63,413 bases of DNA from Brevibacillus fluminis (GTDB lineage: Bacteria > Bacillota > Bacilli > Brevibacillales > Brevibacillaceae), in the NCBI RefSeq assembly GCF_003710825.1, contig NZ_RHHQ01000030.1, forward strand, positions 1-63,413. Reading direction: 5' to 3'. Shown one piece after another: positions 59,541-63,413 of the stretch. The notes under the pieces are model-generated. The model worked only from the letters and a program-made list of their open reading frames with translations, did not search any database and was not told the DNA's origin. The translations under genes and the position numbers were made by a program. Numbering within the stretch: the stretch's first letter is position 1; each line of letters opens with the position of its first letter.

Positions 59541-60209
59541 TTAGCTTGATGATCCCCCGCCCCCGCCTCCACTGCCGCCGCTCTTTCCTTGCTTTTTACT
59601 TTTGTTGCCTTTGCCGCCTTTGCCGCCCTTGCTTTCCTGTGTAGACTGCTTAGGCTTCATCATTTCTTCTTGTGCGCTCTGCATGATTTTCAGCATTTCC
59701 CCTTGGAAAAGCGGGCTTTTCATCGATTCCTTCATGACTTGCATCATTTGTTGGCGATATGCCGAGCTCTTCATGAGGTCGAGCATGTTTTTTTCATACT
59801 CGGGGTCCTTCATGATATCGATCATCAGCTTTTGGTACTCAGGGTCTTTCATTAGTTCCTTCATCAGCGCTTTGTTTTCCGTTTTCATCGTTTTGGCCAG
59901 AGCAGTTGTGAACTTCGGATCCTGGAACGCTTCTTTGATTTGCGGATTGTTCGGCTTGGCAATACTTTGAATTAGGGTCGTTCGCAACGTCGATTCATCA
60001 AGGACCATGCTTTGTTTGAATTTGTCGTCCTTCATCATTTTCGAGACGGCTTTCTTTGCTTCATCCGTCTGCATGATGTCCAGAACCATGTCCTTGACGC
60101 TTTTATAATCAGGTTGTGACGATTGTTGGGCTTGACCTCCGCCACCGCAGCTGGTGAGTAAAAACATGAGGGCGGCAAGCATCAAACCGACACGATGTGT
60201 TTTTTTCAT
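59541..60209 (-). CDS. gerD: GerD, spore germination lipoprotein
   Basis: GerD is an inner spore membrane lipoprotein needed to cluster nutrient germinant receptors. The 222-aa protein has a lysine start, hydrophobic segment and lipobox LTSC with Cys21. A helical middle carries repeated MKDPEY(Q/E)K-type units, and the tail (about 187-222) is lysine, glycine and serine only. GGAGGGTG precedes the ATG. On the minus strand an AATACTA-like -10 around 60272-60278 could be sigma-G but is not convincing. Divergent from kbaA. Confidence 0.94.
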   Translation of the reverse strand: MKKTHRVGLMLAALMFLLTSCGGGGQAQQSSQPDYKSVKDMVLDIMQTDEAKKAVSKMMKDDKFKQSMVLDESTLRTTLIQSIAKPNNPQIKEAFQDPKFTTALAKTMKTENKALMKELMKDPEYQKLMIDIMKDPEYEKNMLDLMKSSAYRQQMMQVMKESMKSPLFQGEMLKIMQSAQEEMMKPKQSTQESKGGKGGKGNKSKKQGKSGGSGGGGGGSSS

Positions 60210-60330
60210 GGGATGGACACCCTCCTTTCCCGTCCTGATTTTAAATTACACAAAAGAGACGTTTCTTACGCTAGTATTTTCTTGTATGGGTTGGTACAAT
60301 CATAGCGATGTGGTAAGGAGGAGAAGCCGT

Positions 60331-60918
60331 TTGAGTGTGCGTAAATTTGGCTGGATGTTCTGGACGACACTGCTGCTGGGCGGTATCGGAGGCTTGCTTT
60401 CCGGCGTTTTGTTAGGGCGCGAAGAACTATTTGGAGGGTCCTTGTCCAACTTTTTCATGGGCAGCTTTATGAGCCTGCTGATTGGCTTGACGGTGAGCAT
60501 TGTCGCGCAGATGGGCCTGTTTGCCTATATGACCTTCAATTACATGGCGCTCAGTATTTTTAAAAATGCGTCTTTATGGAAAAACGTACAGATTTTTTTG
60601 ATCTTGTTCACATTTTTCGACATGGTTTATTTACGAATTGATGGAGCGCGCGGCTCCGTAATGCTGTATATGATTGAACCGCTTCTTTTGCTGCTGATCG
60701 CATTGGTTACAGCTTATGCAAAAGTCAAGCTGACCAACCCGAAAGCATGGGTACCGACCATCTTTTTTATTTTTGTCGTAACCGCAATCGAATGGATTCC
60801 AGGTTTGACGAAAGATGACAATTTCGGCTCCATGCTAATGATGATTATGCCGCTGTTGTTCTGCAACGTTTGGCAAGTGCTACAACTGCATCGAATCACT
60901 GCTAAAAAAGAAAGCTGA
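60331..60918 (+). CDS. kbaA: KbaA, KinB-signalling pathway activator
   Basis: A 195-aa membrane protein with about six transmembrane helices; in Bacillus it is needed for KinB to start the sporulation phosphorelay. The order of hydrophobic segments and the position between gerD and pdaB support the call. TTG 60331 follows AAGGAGGA by 8 bases; the frame open from 60154 overlaps gerD on the other strand and is rejected. Confidence 0.9.
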   Translation: MSVRKFGWMFWTTLLLGGIGGLLSGVLLGREELFGGSLSNFFMGSFMSLLIGLTVSIVAQMGLFAYMTFNYMALSIFKNASLWKNVQIFLILFTFFDMVYLRIDGARGSVMLYMIEPLLLLLIALVTAYAKVKLTNPKAWVPTIFFIFVVTAIEWIPGLTKDDNFGSMLMMIMPLLFCNVWQVLQLHRITAKKES

Positions 60919-60944
60919 TCCTCATGTGGGACCAGCTTTTACTT
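60911..60944. terminator. bidirectional terminator between kbaA and pdaB
   Basis: AAAGCTGATCC pairs with GGACCAGCTTT (one mismatch), then TACTTTATTT. It includes the kbaA stop codon and the end of pdaB. Confidence 0.7.
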
Positions 60945-61709
60945 TATTTCCTGGCTATTTGCCTCAGCGCCCGACAGCAGCTCGGAGACGGTGACGAACT
61001 GATAGCCCTGCGCGCGTAGTTTGTCGATGATGGCCGGGAGGGCGAGGTGTGTCTCCTTGGCCGAGTCGCTTGCGTGAAAGAGCACGATGTCGCCGGGATG
61101 CGCCTTTGTCAGCACGTTTTGAACGATCTGCTCGACACCTGGATTAAGCGCATCTTTGGAATCGGTGTCCCACTGGATGACGACATAGTTCAGCTTGTTG
61201 GCAATTTCCAGCACCCGGTTGTCAAAATCGCCGTAAGGTAACCGGAGGAGCGTCGGCTTTTTGCCTGTCAGGTCGGATAAGATCGTATCGGCTTTGATGA
61301 TTTGCGCGCGGATTTCGCTGTCTGTATATTTACTGTAGTTGTCGTATTTATGTCCATTGGAGCCGATCTCGTATCCGTCCGCTACGATTCGCTTGACGAC
61401 GTCCGCATGACGCAAGGCCCATGGTGACGACAAGAAAAAGGTAGCCTTAGTCAGTTGCTTTTCTTTGAGAATATCCAAAATAGGCGTCGCGCGCAGTTCT
61501 CCCCAGCTGATGTCGAACGTGAGCGCAATTTTCTTTTCCTTGGTATCCACCTTGAAAATGGCCTGCGGCAGTTTGGCTTTATCTCCGTCCGAGAATACGG
61601 CGATATTGTCACGTTCGGCGTATACCAATCCGGCTGCCAGAACAAGCGCGGTCACGATGATGAACATTTGCTTGAGTTTTTTGGCGCTGACGACGTAAAT
61701 ATAACGCAT
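60939..61709 (-). CDS. pdaB: PdaB, sporulation polysaccharide deacetylase
   Basis: A 256-aa NodB-family protein needed for late spore stability in Bacillus. An N-terminal membrane anchor (about 15-32) is followed by the deacetylase domain: ALTFDISWGE replaces the usual TFDDG, and GSNGHKYDNYSKY has GH but not the full HxxxH context, while RLPYGDFDNRV and VLFHASD are present. Loss of the usual metal-site aspartate pair is also seen in PdaB from Bacillus, whose catalytic activity is doubtful. The start at 61709 follows AAGGGGGG; the longer frame to 61799 has no ribosome site. Confidence 0.93.
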   Translation of the reverse strand: MRYIYVVSAKKLKQMFIIVTALVLAAGLVYAERDNIAVFSDGDKAKLPQAIFKVDTKEKKIALTFDISWGELRATPILDILKEKQLTKATFFLSSPWALRHADVVKRIVADGYEIGSNGHKYDNYSKYTDSEIRAQIIKADTILSDLTGKKPTLLRLPYGDFDNRVLEIANKLNYVVIQWDTDSKDALNPGVEQIVQNVLTKAHPGDIVLFHASDSAKETHLALPAIIDKLRAQGYQFVTVSELLSGAEANSQEIK

Positions 61710-61848
61710 GAAACAACCCCCCTTTGTCCTAGAAAAAGTGTATGCAGGGGAGACAAGGATATTCTTTCTGCGAAAGCGTAAAATCAATGTAAGCGACATA
61801 TGATCGTAACGAGTAGGTTTGCATTAAGCGAAAAGAGGAGTGAAGGAC

Positions 61849-62493
61849 ATGCTGGCCGAACGATTTCGTGCTTTATGGATGGATAATAGGCGGTATTTAT
61901 TGATTGGCAGTTTACTTATGCTGTTCGGCATCATTTTCGGCTACCTGGAAGCGAGCCTTGTAGAGAAGCTGGCGCAGCAAATGATCGAGCAAATCAGGAA
62001 AATCGCCGATCAAATTCAAAAAAATGGCCATCCGACCGCTGTGTTTTGGATGATTTTGTTTAACAATTTGTTTAGTTCCTTGATGATGATGGTTTTAGGT
62101 GTGTTGTTCGCATTTTTCCCCATTTACGGTTTGGTGGCGAATGGTGTTTTACTCGGTTTCTTGTTGGATAAAATGGGGGACGCTGGGTTGAATCCGCTGG
62201 TTGTATTGACAGTCGGAATTTTGCCTCATGGGATTTTTGAGCTGCCAGCTGTTGTATTTGCTGCATCATTCGGAATTCGTTATGGAGTTTTGACATGGCG
62301 GACGGTTGCGTTCATTTGGAATGCAGAAGGACGGGGAAAGCTAAAGCGGGAATGGACGGCAGGTGTAAAGCAATTTCCGTTGGCGGTGCTGGTTATCGCC
62401 ATATTGCTTGTCGTAGCGGCATTGGTGGAGAGTGTGATCACGCCTTTGTTGATTCAAAATACCATCGGTACGCAGTTTAAATTTATGAAATAA
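61849..62493 (+). CDS. SpoIIM / stage II sporulation protein M family membrane protein
   Basis: A 214-aa membrane protein with about five hydrophobic helices and the DUF95 (SpoIIM) motif GLVANGVLLGFLLD with LPHGIFELPAVVFAASFGIR. SpoIIM itself belongs to the DMP peptidoglycan-degrading engulfment complex, but family members also occur in other contexts, so a sporulation role is only inferred. ATG 61849 follows GAGGAG by about 8 bases. It sits beside pdaB and ahead of an rRNA operon. Confidence 0.88.
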   Translation: MLAERFRALWMDNRRYLLIGSLLMLFGIIFGYLEASLVEKLAQQMIEQIRKIADQIQKNGHPTAVFWMILFNNLFSSLMMMVLGVLFAFFPIYGLVANGVLLGFLLDKMGDAGLNPLVVLTVGILPHGIFELPAVVFAASFGIRYGVLTWRTVAFIWNAEGRGKLKREWTAGVKQFPLAVLVIAILLVVAALVESVITPLLIQNTIGTQFKFMK

Positions 62494-62508
62494 ATATCTA
62501 AAATTTAT

Positions 62509-62536
62509 GCCCTGGATTTATTTCAGGGCGTTTTTC
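62509..62536 (+). terminator. rho-independent terminator after the SpoIIM-family gene
   Basis: GCCCTG and CAGGGC pair across GATTTATTT, followed by GTTTTTC. Confidence 0.8.
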
Positions 62537-62603
62537 TTTGAATAGGCCAAAATAACGTTGGAAAAGATATGATTACCAATTGACCAAATCGGGGGCTGTA
62601 ATC

Positions 62604-62837
62604 ATGCTAGGATTCTTGTTTTCTACCAAAGAGTGCCAGGAGCTTGAGTATTTGTTAAAACGCGAGTTGGAGGAAATGCTGCTCGATTTCGGCGACAAGC
62701 GGATTGACTATTTGGTTAAGCGGGCAATGGAGGAGCGGTACACAATCCTGTTCAAAATGTACGCGCGAGTAGCGGAGCCAAAGGAGCTAGCCAAGTATGT
62801 AAGACGGCGGAAAGTGAACGAAGAACAGACTACCTAA
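62604..62837 (+). CDS. small hypothetical protein, 77 aa
   Basis: Not recognised. The product is highly charged and helical, with a hydrophobic start (MLGFLFST) and a central LKRELEEMLLDFGDKRIDYLVKR region that suggests an amphipathic coil. GGGGGCT lies 8 bases before ATG 62604; the frame from 62580 is longer but lacks a site. It ends about 20 bases before the rRNA promoter. Codon use looks like that of its neighbours, so it is probably real, but the function is unknown. Confidence 0.6.
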   Translation: MLGFLFSTKECQELEYLLKRELEEMLLDFGDKRIDYLVKRAMEERYTILFKMYARVAEPKELAKYVRRRKVNEEQTT

Positions 62838-62856
62838 ACTTTTTTCACAAAAACTA

Positions 62857-62886
62857 TTGACTTTAGATAGGCAGACATGATAGATT
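62857..62886 (+). promoter_or_regulatory. rRNA operon promoter
   Basis: TTGACT (62857-62862) and TAGATT (62881-62886) with an 18-base spacer and an extended -10 TG (62878-62879). An AT-rich stretch upstream could be an UP element. Confidence 0.6.
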
Positions 62887-62908
62887 AATTCTTGTCCTTG
62901 AGACACAC

Positions 62909-62919
62909 GCTCTTTGAAA
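62909..62919 (+). promoter_or_regulatory. boxA-like antitermination element
   Basis: GCTCTTTGAAA, followed by ACTGAAC, is the boxA-like sequence common in Bacillus rRNA leaders, bound by NusB/NusE in antitermination complexes. The 5' side of the pre-16S processing region follows. Confidence 0.7.
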
Positions 62920-63015
62920 ACTGAACAGCGAAAGCGAAAAGATAACGTGATTGTCCACGTGACATCACATAATGTAACAAGCCAAGCAAGTCTTGGAATC
63001 AGCTTCAACTCAACT

Positions 63016-63413
<398 letters not shown>

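Noticed and set aside
59589..59970. Plus-strand frames opposite gerD
   Set aside because: GerD on the minus strand has a clear lipobox and family features, so the plus frames are shadows.
61710..61850. Sigma-G promoter for pdaB on the minus strand
   Set aside because: GAATA and CATACAC are present but spaced by only 15 bases; too weak to list.

Overview
The window is a chromosomal segment from a Gram-positive, endospore-forming Bacillota bacterium. The roughly 400 bases of 16S rRNA at the right end read, from memory, like the Brevibacillus brevis group; no database comparison was made. Gene order follows the classical ctsR to pdaB region of Bacillus, which lies between two rRNA operons. Here too the right end is a 16S gene, and the first bases of the window look like the tail of another rRNA transcription unit.

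Layout. (1) 1-1.4 kb: possible rRNA-operon tail, a terminator, and a GT28-type glycolipid glycosyltransferase. (2) 1.4-6.2 kb: the CtsR-controlled heat-shock operon ctsR-mcsA-mcsB-clpC, with promoter and CtsR operator visible. (3) 6.3-18.2 kb: radA, disA, pssA, an isolated reverse-strand hypothetical gene, yacL, ispD, ispF, gltX, a cysteine T-box, cysE, cysS, mrnC, rlmB and rae1. (4) 18.3-23.6 kb: sigH, rpmG, secE, nusG, rplK, rplA, an L10 leader, rplJ, rplL and a methyltransferase. (5) 23.6-36.2 kb: a structured leader, rpoB, rpoC, ybxF, rpsL, rpsG, fusA and tuf. (6) 36.2-37.8 kb: a small accessory insertion, an EamA exporter facing a truncated haemoglobin. (7) 38-53 kb: the S10, spc and alpha operons (rpsJ to rplQ, including secY, adk, map, infA, rpmJ and rpoA). 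(8) 53-57.4 kb: the ECF transporter energizing module ecfA1-ecfA2-ecfT, truA, an L13 leader, rplM and rpsI. (9) 57.5-62.9 kb: the sporulation/germination genes cwlD, salA, gerD, kbaA and pdaB, then a SpoIIM-family membrane protein and a small hypothetical gene. (10) 62.9 kb to the end: an rRNA promoter, a boxA-like leader and the start of 16S rRNA.

Most genes serve transcription, translation, protein export and protein quality control; the flanks carry sporulation, c-di-AMP and isoprenoid functions. Nearly all lie on the plus strand; the four reverse genes (131-aa hypothetical, haemoglobin, gerD, pdaB) sit at borders.

I found no phage, insertion sequence, CRISPR array or defence system, and nothing I would call a new multi-gene system. 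The best candidates for something undescribed are non-coding: structured leaders or intergenic hairpins ahead of rpmG, rplA, rpoB, fusA, tuf, the EamA gene and rplQ. At gene level they are the 131-aa reverse-strand protein, a three-cysteine L33, and the EamA/haemoglobin insertion separating the str and S10 operons.
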